Numbered from the stretch's first letter, positions 43,719-54,143 are shown. The stretch: 64,000 nt of DNA from Bacteroidota bacterium (GCA_022708025.1 JAKIZM010000003.1:38494-102493); one strand, 5' to 3'. Notes: a model not told the origin generated them from the letters alone. Numbers and translations: made by a program.

Positions 43719-44773
43719 GAATATTAATTTTAACGAATCAGCTACTAACTACCTGCGGTGTTTCAAAGCACTTGTTATATTTTTTAAAGGAAGCTAAAAA
43801 AAATCCGGATTTTGAATTCACATTAATTTGCGGGGGAGGGGATGCAATTAATGATTATCGAAATTTAGTAAAGGAAATTTTCGTCTGGCCTTGGATACTT
43901 CATAACAATAGATCCTTTAGATGTTTTTCTAAATCTTTTTATAAATTATTAGCATTACAGAAGAAAGAGAAGTTTGATATTTTCCATTCTCATAATCATT
44001 ATGCTGCAAATATTGCAAAAATAGTATCAGTAATTTCTAAAATAAAAACTGTACAGACAGTTCATGGTTTAATTGAACCAATTGGAAGACTCAATCATTA
44101 TCCCTCTGAATATTTTATTACTGTTAATGAGCAGGTTTATGATTATCTGATTAAACAGAGAAGGAAATCAATAGAAAAAATTAGATTAATTAGAAGTGGA
44201 GTTCCTATCCAAGCTCTGACTACCAAAGGAACAAATAAAAAATTAAAAATTATTTCAGCTGGCAGATTAATTCCTGAGAAAGGTTTTGATGTTTTTATTA
44301 AGGCAATTCGCAAACTTAAGGTGAGCGATTTAGAAAGAGCTGAGTTTTTAATTGCCGGATGTGGAGAATATGAAATGGAATTGAAAAAACTATCAAATGA
44401 ACTTAATGTACAAATTAATTTTATTGGAGAAGTAAAAGATTTTAATGCCTGTTTGAGTTCAACGGATATATTCGTACTTGCCAGTCAATCTGAAGGATTT
44501 CCATTAACAATAATAGAGGCAGCGCTTAATAAGAATTTAATAATAAGCTCTAATTTTCTTGGTTATGATTCTATTTTACAAAATAACATAAATTGTTTGA
44601 TATTTAACATTGATGATGCTCAGGAATTAGCTGAAAAAATAAGTTATGCAATTCAAAATTTTAAGGATTTGCACTCTATGATCAATAAGATGTACGAACT
44701 AGCAGTTAAAGAGTTTGATCTAAATAAAATGGTTGATAAAACATTGAACTTTTATAGTGAGATCCTTAATTGA
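43715..44773 (+). CDS. Glycosyltransferase family 4 (GT-B)
   Basis: The 352-residue protein has a GT-B fold: an N-terminal part with LTTCGVSKHLLYFLKEA and FHSHNHYAANIAKIVS, and a C-terminal part with ISAGRLIPEKGFDVFIKA, FIGEVKDFNACLSSTDIFVLAS and the donor-binding SEGFPLTIIEAAL motif containing the EX7E-like acid pair. It transfers a sugar with retained configuration. The start is TTG, overlapping the preceding stop (TTGA). Its donor is unknown. Confidence 0.88.
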   Translation: MRILILTNQLLTTCGVSKHLLYFLKEAKKNPDFEFTLICGGGDAINDYRNLVKEIFVWPWILHNNRSFRCFSKSFYKLLALQKKEKFDIFHSHNHYAANIAKIVSVISKIKTVQTVHGLIEPIGRLNHYPSEYFITVNEQVYDYLIKQRRKSIEKIRLIRSGVPIQALTTKGTNKKLKIISAGRLIPEKGFDVFIKAIRKLKVSDLERAEFLIAGCGEYEMELKKLSNELNVQINFIGEVKDFNACLSSTDIFVLASQSEGFPLTIIEAALNKNLIISSNFLGYDSILQNNINCLIFNIDDAQELAEKISYAIQNFKDLHSMINKMYELAVKEFDLNKMVDKTLNFYSEILN

Positions 44774-45735
44774 TTACAGTTTTAATGACAACTTACAATT
44801 GCGGCGAATATATTTCACAAGCGATTAAGAGTATTTTAAACCAGACTTATAAAAATTTTGAATTACTTATTATTGATGATGGATCAAGTGATAATACAGA
44901 AGAAATTGTTAGTAAAATTTCAGATAAAAGAATAAAATATTTTAAAAGAAATCACGTTGGTAGATCAGCGTCATTAAATTATGGATTAGAAATTGCTTCA
45001 AATGATTTAATCGCATTAATGGATGCTGATGATATATGTCATCCTCAAAGGATAGAACTTCAGCTCAAGAATTTTGATTTTAAAGAAAATACAGTTTTAT
45101 GTACTTGGTCGATATACTTTAATAATGATAAATTAAAATTTGATATAAGGACCCCGGTTAATTCTAGTGAGTTTAAGAGTAAGATGGCCCTGCATTCATT
45201 TATTTGTAATTCCAGTGTAATTTTTAATAGAAGGCTAATAATAGAAAATGGTAAATATTGTGAAAAGTTGTATAATTCTGAGGACTATGAATTATGGTTG
45301 AGGTTATTAAATATAAGTAGATTTAAAGTATGTGAAGAATATTTGTTATTTCCTAGAATTCATAAAAATTCTCTAAGTCAGCACGAATTATCCAGAACAA
45401 AAAATCAAGTTAATTTTATTCATAAAAAATACGCTAATCTTGATGGTTACTTTGGAATAAAGGATGTCAACAAACAATCAGTAATATTCGGATGGCGTGA
45501 ATATTTTTATGGGAATAAGACACAAGCAAGAAAAATATGGTATGCTTTAGGCTTCAGATTAATTTATAATCCGAGAATTTTATTGGCTATAATGCTAACA
45601 CACTTAAATGATGAACGCTTTGAATGGATTCTCCAGAGAAGGTTTAGATTATTAATATATTTTAAGTTGAAGAAATTCTTTTCGTTGAAAATAAGGAAGG
45701 CAGAAAAATTTTTAATTGAAGAATTAGCTACTTAG
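44770..45735 (+). CDS. Glycosyltransferase family 2
   Basis: The 321-residue protein has a typical GT2 N terminus (ITVLMTTYNCGEYISQAIKS, ELLIIDDGSSDNTEEI, LIALMDADDICHP), with DXD in MDADD and a catalytic acid in NSEDYELWLRL. The start is TTG, overlapping the GT4 stop by TTGA. It adds another sugar to the same glycan by inference from the operon. A 16-bp gap separates it from the GT9 gene, the first noticeable gap of the run. Confidence 0.88.
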   Translation: MITVLMTTYNCGEYISQAIKSILNQTYKNFELLIIDDGSSDNTEEIVSKISDKRIKYFKRNHVGRSASLNYGLEIASNDLIALMDADDICHPQRIELQLKNFDFKENTVLCTWSIYFNNDKLKFDIRTPVNSSEFKSKMALHSFICNSSVIFNRRLIIENGKYCEKLYNSEDYELWLRLLNISRFKVCEEYLLFPRIHKNSLSQHELSRTKNQVNFIHKKYANLDGYFGIKDVNKQSVIFGWREYFYGNKTQARKIWYALGFRLIYNPRILLAIMLTHLNDERFEWILQRRFRLLIYFKLKKFFSLKIRKAEKFLIEELAT

Positions 45736-45751
45736 AGAGGTCAGAATAAAA

Positions 45752-46696
45752 GTGAAGAAATTCTTGATTATCTCAGTTAATGCAATCGGAGATACTTATT
45801 TATCTATTTGTGGAGCTTATGCAATAAATAATTACTTCCCAGAGGCAAAAATTGATTTTATTATAAGAAAGAACTCCGAATTTTTATTCTCCGGTTTAAA
45901 TTTTATTAATGAGATAATCATATTTGATAATTTTGGACAACTAAACGAACTAAAAAAAGAAATTAGAGTTAGAAAGTATGATTATTGCTTTAACTATTTC
46001 CCTGGTAGAATTAATACCATATTAAACTTACTCTCGGGAGCGATCTATAAAGCTGGTTATTGGAACTTTATTAAACTGAAAGACTGGTATACAATTAATC
46101 AAAACATTCACTCCAATTTTAATAAAGCAAATAAATTCATTTGGTTAAAAGAATACAACTATCTAGATCGGATAAATTTAGTTTTTAAAAAATCACAATT
46201 ACCAATATCAGTTAATAACAAATTTCGATATTCAAATTTTAATATTTCCCAATTTAATTTTGATAATTATATTTTGATTCATTCTTGTTCAAAAACAAGT
46301 GAAAGAGCTTTAAGTAATTTACATTTAATATCTTTAACTGAATATTTAAATGAAGCTTTTAATTATGACATAATTTTTATTGGTTCTAAAAATGATAAAA
46401 ATTATGAATTTTTGCATTCCATTATTTCTGATAAAATTAGATTACTTACTGATTTAACAATTGATAGCTTAATATTTTTAATCAAAAAAGCTAAATTATT
46501 TTTAGCAATAGACTCGTTCCCTATCCATTTAGCTGATGCCTATAATACTTCCTTTATTGGGCTTTTTGGCCCTACAAATGCTAAGTCCGTACTCATCAAT
46601 TACTCTAAGTCCATTCAATTTGGTGTTGGTTCACTTCAATATCTCAATAGTGAAGAATTTATTAGTGCTATAAAAAGAGTTGTTAATAATGAGTAA
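45752..46696 (+). CDS. Glycosyltransferase family 9 (heptosyltransferase-like)
   Basis: The 314-residue protein has the GT9 opening FLIISVNAIGDTYLSICGAYAI and the C-terminal donor motif LAIDSFPIHLADAYNTSFIG with GLFGPTNA. The family transfers ADP-heptose in lipopolysaccharide core assembly, so this may belong to core or O-antigen building. GTG start with GAGAGG upstream. The end overlaps the WecG/TagA-like gene by 8 bp. Confidence 0.85.
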   Translation: MKKFLIISVNAIGDTYLSICGAYAINNYFPEAKIDFIIRKNSEFLFSGLNFINEIIIFDNFGQLNELKKEIRVRKYDYCFNYFPGRINTILNLLSGAIYKAGYWNFIKLKDWYTINQNIHSNFNKANKFIWLKEYNYLDRINLVFKKSQLPISVNNKFRYSNFNISQFNFDNYILIHSCSKTSERALSNLHLISLTEYLNEAFNYDIIFIGSKNDKNYEFLHSIISDKIRLLTDLTIDSLIFLIKKAKLFLAIDSFPIHLADAYNTSFIGLFGPTNAKSVLINYSKSIQFGVGSLQYLNSEEFISAIKRVVNNE

Positions 46697-47426
46697 CTTG
46701 AAATTTATAGATTCGACAATATTTATTGCGGGAATCTCAAAAATAATGGAATCAATAAACGATAGTATTGTTAATAAAAACAAGAAATGTATTACTTATT
46801 TTAATGCAAACTCATTTAATCTAAATTATAATAATCCTAAATTAACAAAGATCTTCAATCAATTTGATATAATTCACCCCGATGGAATAGGTGTTTATTT
46901 AGCCTCCAGATTTTTGTGTGGTAAAAAAGGATTCACGAAAAGAGTAACGGGCTCTGATCTCTATATTCAACTAATTGAATTTGCAACAATAAATAATTGG
47001 TCTTTTTTTATCTTTGGTGATACCGATGCAACGTTGAAAAGAATATCTGAATTGCATCCAAAATTAAAACTAGTGGGTATTTATGATGGTTTTAATTATA
47101 ACAATGATGATTTAATTTCAGCAATAAATAATTCTAACCCAGATATTTTAATTGTTGGCCTTGGTTCACCAAAACAAGAAGATTGGATAATTAATTATAA
47201 AAATTATATTAATGCCAAAGTCATCATCGCCGTTGGTGACGGAATAAAAATCTTTGCAGGTACAAAAAAAAGAGGTCCGAAAATTATACAAAAAATAGGT
47301 CTAGAATGGTTTGTGAGATTTTTATATGAACCTAAAAGACTATGGAAGAGATATTTTATTGGAATTCCATTATTTATATTCAGGGTAATAAAATTTAAGT
47401 TTTCTAATTATAAAAACACGAAATAG
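46689..47426 (+). CDS. WecG/TagA/CpsF-family glycosyltransferase (GT26)
   Basis: The start is at ATG 46689, inside the last codons of the GT9 gene; a TTG nine bases earlier lacks support. The 245-residue protein shows the family segments TYFNANSFNLNY, IHPDGIGVYLASRFL, VTGSDLYIQLIE, FIFGDTDATLKRI and ILIVGLGSPKQEDWI. The family adds N-acetylmannosaminuronic acid or N-acetylmannosamine to lipid-linked GlcNAc, usually the second sugar of the chain. It ends one base before the PorU-like gene starts, so both are likely on one transcript. Confidence 0.88.
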   Translation: MSNLKFIDSTIFIAGISKIMESINDSIVNKNKKCITYFNANSFNLNYNNPKLTKIFNQFDIIHPDGIGVYLASRFLCGKKGFTKRVTGSDLYIQLIEFATINNWSFFIFGDTDATLKRISELHPKLKLVGIYDGFNYNNDDLISAINNSNPDILIVGLGSPKQEDWIINYKNYINAKVIIAVGDGIKIFAGTKKRGPKIIQKIGLEWFVRFLYEPKRLWKRYFIGIPLFIFRVIKFKFSNYKNTK

Positions 47427-47427
47427 C

Positions 47428-50400
47428 ATGAAAAATATTTCTATATCTTTGCTTTTTGTGCTCATATCTTTCTATGGATTGTCACAAAACAGGGTTGAAA
47501 AAATCGAAAACGGATTTTCTATTGAATTTAAAATTGGTGAAGAAAAATATAAGGATATAACAAATAATTTTTTAACAATAAGAGATTTTTATGAATTCAC
47601 TGATGCTTCAAAATCAGGTGAATTTAAGCTGCCTTCCAAAACATTTTTGGTTGCTATTCCAAAAGATGCAAAACCTGTTTTTTATTTGACGGATAAAAAT
47701 GAAGAAATTACTAAAAATGTAATTCCTAAGATTCAGCCAGTAGCTAAAGCAATTAATGATTCGGTAATTATATTTGAAGAAGTTGATTATACAGATGCAA
47801 AGCTAAACAATCTCCCACAGAACGATTTTGAATTAATTGGTTTTACCTGGTATCGAGAAAATTATTGTGCGATAATTAAGGTCTATACGTATAAGTTTGA
47901 TGTTTCCTCAAATCAAATTACAAGATTAAAATCGTTTAAACTTAATGTTGATTTAGGCAGCAACTTTTTATTTGAATTGAAGAGTAAAACTGAAGCTCAA
48001 AATAATTTTGTTACTGATAACACCCAATTAATTGCTAACTCAGCCATTGTGGATCAGTTTGCTTCAAGTCAACCATTATTATTACAGGATACAACCGGCA
48101 GTTGGATTGATTACGGTTCAGAATATTTAAAAATCGGAACTGCAAAAGATGGTCTATTCAGAATTACAAGAAGTGATTTTGAAGCAATGGGTATAGATGT
48201 TTCTTCAATAAATCCTAAAACATTCAGATTATTTGAATCGGGTATTGAAGTACCGATTACAGTTTATGGTGAAGAAGATAATGCCTTCGATAGTAATGAT
48301 TACATACAATTTTATGGAACACTTAATTATCCAAAGTTATCTTATCGCATAATTAATCAGCCTAATGAACCATATAATGAATATCTGAATCGTTATTGTG
48401 ATACAACTTTTTATTTTTTAACCTGGGGCTTACAAAATGGAAAAAGAATTGTAAATCAGAATGTTTTCAATCCGGGCATTTCTGATTCATTAACTTACTT
48501 TAAATTTTTTGAACATATAGAAAGCAATGTTCTTTATCAAAATTGTTATACTGATGAAGTTGAAAATCAAACGCCTGGTTGGTTGAGAAATAAAACCTGG
48601 TATTTCATTCAAACTGTGTGGTTTTACAGTAATACTATCCGAAATTATAATTTTAACGTTACAGATTATGTTGCTAACAAAACTGCAAAGTTCTTTTATA
48701 AAGCAGTTAGTTTTGGATCAAATATAATAAGTGATGCACATCAGTTAATATTAAAAATTAACAATGCTTTAATTGATTCACAGTCAATTAATAGAAATAA
48801 TCAGATTTTGTTAAGTGGAGGTATTAACACAAATCAATTTGTAGCAAACCAAAATGTTCTCTCCGTAAAAAATTATGCAAATTCGAGTTCTGTAAATGTT
48901 GTGGTGCCTGATTGGTATGATATTGAATATCCGAGATATTTGAAACTACAAAATAATTTTTTATTATTTACTGTTCCGGACGATATTACAAACGGATTAA
49001 TGACAATAAAAATTCAGGGTGCTGCTGCAGCAAATTATGAGATTTATAAAGTAAAACCCTATCTTAAAAAAATTGAAAACTATCAGATAATATCAAATCA
49101 ATTGCTGTTTACTGATACTGTGAGAATTGGAGATCAGTACATTGTGCAAACACCAAACAGTATTGGGGATCCGGTTTATTATTATAAAAAGCAATTTGTA
49201 AATCTCAGATCAAAGAATGCACAGATTGATTATTTAGCAATAACACATCCAAAGTTCTTTTCATCTGCGCAGAACTATGTAAATTCTGTTTCTTCTATGT
49301 ATGAAGTTACATCTGATCTGATTTCTGTCGAGGATATTTTTGACGAATTTAGTTTTGGATATCCGCAACCTGAAGCAATAAGATTGTTTACGAATGTTAC
49401 TTATGTTAACAGAGAAAGTCCTAAACCCCAATATTTATTACTTATTGGTGATGCAAACTATGATTATAAATTATACAGATTCAAATCAGATGGCGTAAAA
49501 GGCGGTGGTAATTATGTACCGGGATTTGGAAATCCAATCAGTGATAACTGGTTAGTTGTCTGGGATGAAAGCGTTGTACCTGTTCCGCAATTAAAGGTTG
49601 GCAGAATACCGATAAATAAAAGCGAAGAACTGGATTTCTATTTAACTAAAGTGCAGAATAATTTTAATCAAAGATTTGATGAATGGAATAAAGAATATCT
49701 GTTCTTTTCAGGCGGCAGAGCAAATGAGCCGGGAGAAATTGCAATGTTAAAGGGGGTTAATGATCAGGTGATAAATAACTTTGTAAAACCGGAACCATTA
49801 TATGGTGCGTATTCGCATTTTTATAAAACATCTGATCCAATGACTGATTTTGGACCTTATACGCCGGATCAAATATCCACGGCTATTAAAGCAGGTGGAG
49901 TATTTATTTCTTATATAGGACATAGTGGTACAGCAACCTGGGATAATAGTATCAGCGAAATAACCCAGTTAAAAAATAATGTGAATAGAAATCCGTTGAT
50001 TACTGATTTTGGCTGCTCAACCAATAAATTTGCAGAACCCGATATAGTTTCTTTTGGTGAAAGATTTTTAATTAATAATGAAGGACAGGCAATAGGGTAT
50101 ATAGGAAATTCATCTTTAGGCTTTACAAGTACTTCACTTACATTACCAATATATTTTTACCAAGAGATGATTACTGGTTTGGATAAAGAGATTGGCTCAA
50201 CACATCTGCAATCAAAAATCAAAATGTTTAACAATCTTGGTTCATCTCCTGTTTACAAATTATTTGCTTTAACAAATACTCTGCTGGGCGATCCTGTAAT
50301 AAAAATTAAAATACCTGATAAACCAAATCTCAAGATATCTGAATCCGATATATTATTCAGTAATAATTTTATCAATGATGCTGTAGATTCAATTAAGGTG

Positions 50401-52773
50401 AAAGTTGTTATTAATAATTATGGTATTAAAGATACATCTAAGTTTAATTACAGTATAAATCATTCTTTTGCAGGAGTCGTTCAGAAAAGTTTTACAGGCA
50501 GAAGATTCTTGCCCGGATTCAGAGATACAATATCTGTCTGGATTTCAACAAAGAATCTTGCCGGAGAAAATACTATAACAGTTAATCTTGATACTGATAA
50601 TGAGATAAGTGAAATCTATGAAGATGATAATAATCTGAATTTCAATTTTTATATTTATTCAACTGAGTTAAGAGATATTGTTAAACATAGAGTTGAAAAT
50701 CCTGTTTTAAATAATATCAAAATTCTGAATCCTTCATTAAATAATAATACATTTCATATCAGATATCAGATATCTGAATACGATAATTTTCAAAATCCCA
50801 TAGAAAACACAATTCCTGCTGATTCATTTTTCACTTCAATAAACCTTGGCGGACTACAAAATAATAAAAGATATTATTTCAGATATAGATTAGATGAATC
50901 GAACTCTGTGTTTTCAAATATAAAATCATTTGTGAATAAACCGGGTTCTGATTTTTTGTTAACAGATTCTGTTTCATTATCAGATCAGACACTTAATGAC
51001 CTTGAATATCAAAATCAGCAACTTTCAATTGTTCCTGAAGATATAAATATTTCTGTTACCTCTGCAGGATTTGAAGCAGGTGCAACTTGTATTATTGCTA
51101 AAGATGGTATAAATCTTTTATCAAATACTTTTTTTGCAGGAATGGGTATTGTTGTTTTTGATGATGTTACATTTGAAATTGATACATCAACCTGGTTTAA
51201 CCTTTTTAATAATCCCACAAATATGACTGCGCTGGTTAATCTCATTAATTCAATTCCTCAAGGGAAAATTGTTGCAATGGGAGTATCAGATGACGCAGCA
51301 AATAATATTACCACAGCATTAAAGGATGCGATAAAAACTTTGGGTAGTAATAAGATTGATCAGATTTCTTTCCGTGGTTCATGGGCATTGATAGGTAAAA
51401 AAGGCGCTGTTCCCGGCGAAGTAGTGGAAGAAGTTAAGGGAAGATATGATGGACTTATTTATATCGATTCGACTTTTGTAATTCCTAAAAAAGAAGGAAC
51501 TTTTGAAACTATTGAAATTGGACCTGCAACAAACTGGCAGACAGCTAATGTTAGCCAAACAATTCCTGCAGGAAGTGGAATCCAACATTCAGTTTATGGA
51601 ATAAAGTCAAATTCACAAATTGATTCTCTTGGTGCGTTGAATTTTATCAATAACAGTGCAAATCTTGGTTTTATTAATCCAAAGATTTATCCGAAGATAA
51701 GAATTAAATCTTCTTTTAATGCAAATCCGGAAGGGATATCTCCCGAACTTATATCATTAGGAGTTGATTACGCTGGTTTACCAGAACTTGGTACAAATTA
51801 TCAGGTTGTTGGAATAGATAAAGATACAGTTCTTTCAGGTGAAAATGTCAATCTGACTTTTTGGATTTATAATGTCGGAGAGGCAAATGCGGATTCTTTT
51901 AATGTAAAGGTTGATGTATTAAATGCTAATAATACATTAGATACAAGTTATAACTTCAACTCAATTTCAGTATCAGCTGAGGGAAGAAAGAAATTTAATC
52001 TGAATTATAGACCGTCTGGTTCAGATGATGAGAAAAAATTTGTAATCAATATTGATCCGGAAAATAAAATCAGTGAATATTTTAAAGACAATAACTTCTT
52101 TACAAAATCATTTTATATTAAGAGTGATATTATTCCTCCAACAATTAAAATAACTTTTGATGAGATGGAAGTTATAAATGGTGATTTTGTCTCCAGCAAG
52201 CCAAATATAAAAATTGCTTTAAGCGATGATTCTCCGATTCCTATTACGGATACAACTGCAATTAAAATTTATCTGAATGGAATGCCAGTTTATTACGGAG
52301 TTACTCAAAATAATATTTCATATTCTACGAGTCCTAATAATCCTAAGTTTACTGTTGATTACAAACCGGGACTTGAAGACGGAGATTATTTATTAAGAGT
52401 GGTTGGAAAAGATTTAAGCGGTAACATCGCTGATTCCGCTTCCAGTGAAGTTTATTTTGTAGTGTCATCAGAAACTAAACTGCATCAGGTTTATAATTAT
52501 CCGAATCCGTTTTCTGATGAAACTTATTTTACCTTTAGATTAAGCCAGATACCGCAGGAAATAAAAATAAGAATTTACACAATTGCAGGCAGAATGATTA
52601 AAGAAATTGTCCGTAGCGCATCAGAATTAAATTTTGATCTTAACAGAATCTATTGGGATGGAAAAGATGAAGATGGTGATATTATTGCAAACGGAACTTA
52701 CATTTACAAAGTGTTCATAAAGAATAATGATAAAGTTGAATCGGTTACTCAAAAATTAGTAATAGTAAAATAG
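47428..52773 (+). CDS. porU: PorU-like T9SS sortase/C25 (gingipain-family) peptidase with C-terminal sorting domain
   Basis: The 1781-residue protein has a signal peptide (SISLLFVLISFYGLSQ). It has a beta-rich prodomain, then a C25 peptidase domain at about 600-960 with His832 (YIGHSGTATWDN) and Cys863 (DFGCSTNKFAEPD), 31 apart as in PorU. CARDB/Ig-like modules cover about 970-1680. The end (YNYPNPFSDETYF to VTQKLVIVK) is a T9SS type A sorting domain. PorU cuts T9SS signals and attaches cargo to anionic lipopolysaccharide in Porphyromonas. Here the protein is about 600 residues longer than PorU there. It starts 1 bp after a glycan gene. A generic C25 protease cannot be excluded. Confidence 0.82.
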   Translation: MKNISISLLFVLISFYGLSQNRVEKIENGFSIEFKIGEEKYKDITNNFLTIRDFYEFTDASKSGEFKLPSKTFLVAIPKDAKPVFYLTDKNEEITKNVIPKIQPVAKAINDSVIIFEEVDYTDAKLNNLPQNDFELIGFTWYRENYCAIIKVYTYKFDVSSNQITRLKSFKLNVDLGSNFLFELKSKTEAQNNFVTDNTQLIANSAIVDQFASSQPLLLQDTTGSWIDYGSEYLKIGTAKDGLFRITRSDFEAMGIDVSSINPKTFRLFESGIEVPITVYGEEDNAFDSNDYIQFYGTLNYPKLSYRIINQPNEPYNEYLNRYCDTTFYFLTWGLQNGKRIVNQNVFNPGISDSLTYFKFFEHIESNVLYQNCYTDEVENQTPGWLRNKTWYFIQTVWFYSNTIRNYNFNVTDYVANKTAKFFYKAVSFGSNIISDAHQLILKINNALIDSQSINRNNQILLSGGINTNQFVANQNVLSVKNYANSSSVNVVVPDWYDIEYPRYLKLQNNFLLFTVPDDITNGLMTIKIQGAAAANYEIYKVKPYLKKIENYQIISNQLLFTDTVRIGDQYIVQTPNSIGDPVYYYKKQFVNLRSKNAQIDYLAITHPKFFSSAQNYVNSVSSMYEVTSDLISVEDIFDEFSFGYPQPEAIRLFTNVTYVNRESPKPQYLLLIGDANYDYKLYRFKSDGVKGGGNYVPGFGNPISDNWLVVWDESVVPVPQLKVGRIPINKSEELDFYLTKVQNNFNQRFDEWNKEYLFFSGGRANEPGEIAMLKGVNDQVINNFVKPEPLYGAYSHFYKTSDPMTDFGPYTPDQISTAIKAGGVFISYIGHSGTATWDNSISEITQLKNNVNRNPLITDFGCSTNKFAEPDIVSFGERFLINNEGQAIGYIGNSSLGFTSTSLTLPIYFYQEMITGLDKEIGSTHLQSKIKMFNNLGSSPVYKLFALTNTLLGDPVIKIKIPDKPNLKISESDILFSNNFINDAVDSIKVKVVINNYGIKDTSKFNYSINHSFAGVVQKSFTGRRFLPGFRDTISVWISTKNLAGENTITVNLDTDNEISEIYEDDNNLNFNFYIYSTELRDIVKHRVENPVLNNIKILNPSLNNNTFHIRYQISEYDNFQNPIENTIPADSFFTSINLGGLQNNKRYYFRYRLDESNSVFSNIKSFVNKPGSDFLLTDSVSLSDQTLNDLEYQNQQLSIVPEDINISVTSAGFEAGATCIIAKDGINLLSNTFFAGMGIVVFDDVTFEIDTSTWFNLFNNPTNMTALVNLINSIPQGKIVAMGVSDDAANNITTALKDAIKTLGSNKIDQISFRGSWALIGKKGAVPGEVVEEVKGRYDGLIYIDSTFVIPKKEGTFETIEIGPATNWQTANVSQTIPAGSGIQHSVYGIKSNSQIDSLGALNFINNSANLGFINPKIYPKIRIKSSFNANPEGISPELISLGVDYAGLPELGTNYQVVGIDKDTVLSGENVNLTFWIYNVGEANADSFNVKVDVLNANNTLDTSYNFNSISVSAEGRKKFNLNYRPSGSDDEKKFVINIDPENKISEYFKDNNFFTKSFYIKSDIIPPTIKITFDEMEVINGDFVSSKPNIKIALSDDSPIPITDTTAIKIYLNGMPVYYGVTQNNISYSTSPNNPKFTVDYKPGLEDGDYLLRVVGKDLSGNIADSASSEVYFVVSSETKLHQVYNYPNPFSDETYFTFRLSQIPQEIKIRIYTIAGRMIKEIVRSASELNFDLNRIYWDGKDEDGDIIANGTYIYKVFIKNNDKVESVTQKLVIVK

Positions 52774-52795
52774 AATTTTTTTAATGGAGAATTAT

Positions 52796-54139
52796 ATGAA
52801 GACAGCGCTCATTTTATTTTTTATCACATTTTTTTCAGTTCAATTAACTGCTCAATGGGATAAATATCCAAGACCTGATGAAGGCTTTATTAACGGCGGT
52901 TTGGGTTTAACCTGGATTGATGGAAAACCTCATTATCGCATCGCATTCAGACCTGAAATTTCTTTTTCTGATTTTGGAATTGGTTTGGATCTTAATCTGG
53001 ATTTTGATTCGGAAGGGAAGTTAAGAAAAGAAAATTTTAACGAGACATCCGATTACCTCAGCATTATCCGGTATATAAGATATGGAGTAAAAAACGATCC
53101 TGTTTTTATTAAAATCGGAGCACTTGATTATTACACACTCGGTCACGGAAGCATAATGCAGCATTATAATAATAGTCCCACATTTGATAACAGAAGAATA
53201 GGACTCGTTGCAGATATTGATTTTGGAAAATTCGGATTTGAATCTATTATGGGATCTTTCTCTCCAGCCGGAGTTTTGGGTCTAAGAGGTTATATCAGAC
53301 CTTTGCAATTAACTCCCGCAGCAGATATTCCGATTATAAGCAATCTTGAACTCGGAGCTTCATTTGTTTCCGATTTAAATAAAGATGCAGGAATCATTAA
53401 TGGAAACTACAATAGTAGTTTGAAAGAATTTAATGTTACTGAAGATAAAGGCTCAATAAGTATTTTAGGATTTGATATAGGACTTCCGTTACTTAATTCC
53501 AGTATAACTGAAATTACTTTATATGCTGATTACTCAAAAATATCCGGATTCGGCAGCGGAGTTGCAACCGGTGTTAAGTTTGATTTTAATTTAAGCTCAC
53601 TCGTTAATTTAAATGCAAAACTTGAAAGAAGATTCAATAATGGTAAATACATTCCTGCTTACTTTAATTCCTTATACGAGATTGAAAGATTTAAAGTAGA
53701 TTCATCAGCAGGAACATTTACAAGTAAAGCTCTCGCTTTAAATTCTATCTCAGAAAATCAAAATGGATTTTACGGTGATTTACTCATCAGAGTTTTAGGT
53801 TTGTTTGATATTTATGGCGGCTATCAGCGTCTGGATAAGGAACCAAAAAGCGGAATAATGAATTTACGAGCTGCAATTGAGCCTGAAGGTGTTCCGTTTG
53901 TTTTAAGAGCAGGATATGATAAAATAAATATTCAAAATGAAAAAGATCTCTTTACTCTTGATGATCGTTCTTATCTGTTTACTGAGTTCGGATATAAACC
54001 TGTTGAGTTCTTACTTATATCAATAGTTTACAGTTGGACTTATACTCCGGTGAGAGGCAAAGATGATAAAATAATCGGATTTGAGCCTCAGAAAAGAATA
54101 GAACCAAGAATCTCGTTTGTTTATCCGTTTAAATTTTAA
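52796..54139 (+). CDS. Outer-membrane beta-barrel protein, unknown function
   Basis: The 447-residue protein starts at ATG 52796 with GGAG six bases upstream; the upstream ATG 52784 contains that site. The signal peptide (ALILFFITFFSVQLTAQ) precedes a soluble stretch (WDKYPRPDEGF) and repeated amphipathic strands such as FSDFGIGLDLNLDFD and GSISILGFDIGLPLL. The end, ISFVYPFKF, closes with phenylalanine as BamA substrates do. It follows the PorU-like gene by 22 bp, so it may be part of the T9SS; PorV is FadL-like and not obviously this. The identity is open. Confidence 0.68.
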   Translation: MKTALILFFITFFSVQLTAQWDKYPRPDEGFINGGLGLTWIDGKPHYRIAFRPEISFSDFGIGLDLNLDFDSEGKLRKENFNETSDYLSIIRYIRYGVKNDPVFIKIGALDYYTLGHGSIMQHYNNSPTFDNRRIGLVADIDFGKFGFESIMGSFSPAGVLGLRGYIRPLQLTPAADIPIISNLELGASFVSDLNKDAGIINGNYNSSLKEFNVTEDKGSISILGFDIGLPLLNSSITEITLYADYSKISGFGSGVATGVKFDFNLSSLVNLNAKLERRFNNGKYIPAYFNSLYEIERFKVDSSAGTFTSKALALNSISENQNGFYGDLLIRVLGLFDIYGGYQRLDKEPKSGIMNLRAAIEPEGVPFVLRAGYDKINIQNEKDLFTLDDRSYLFTEFGYKPVEFLLISIVYSWTYTPVRGKDDKIIGFEPQKRIEPRISFVYPFKF

Positions 54140-54143
54140 ACAG

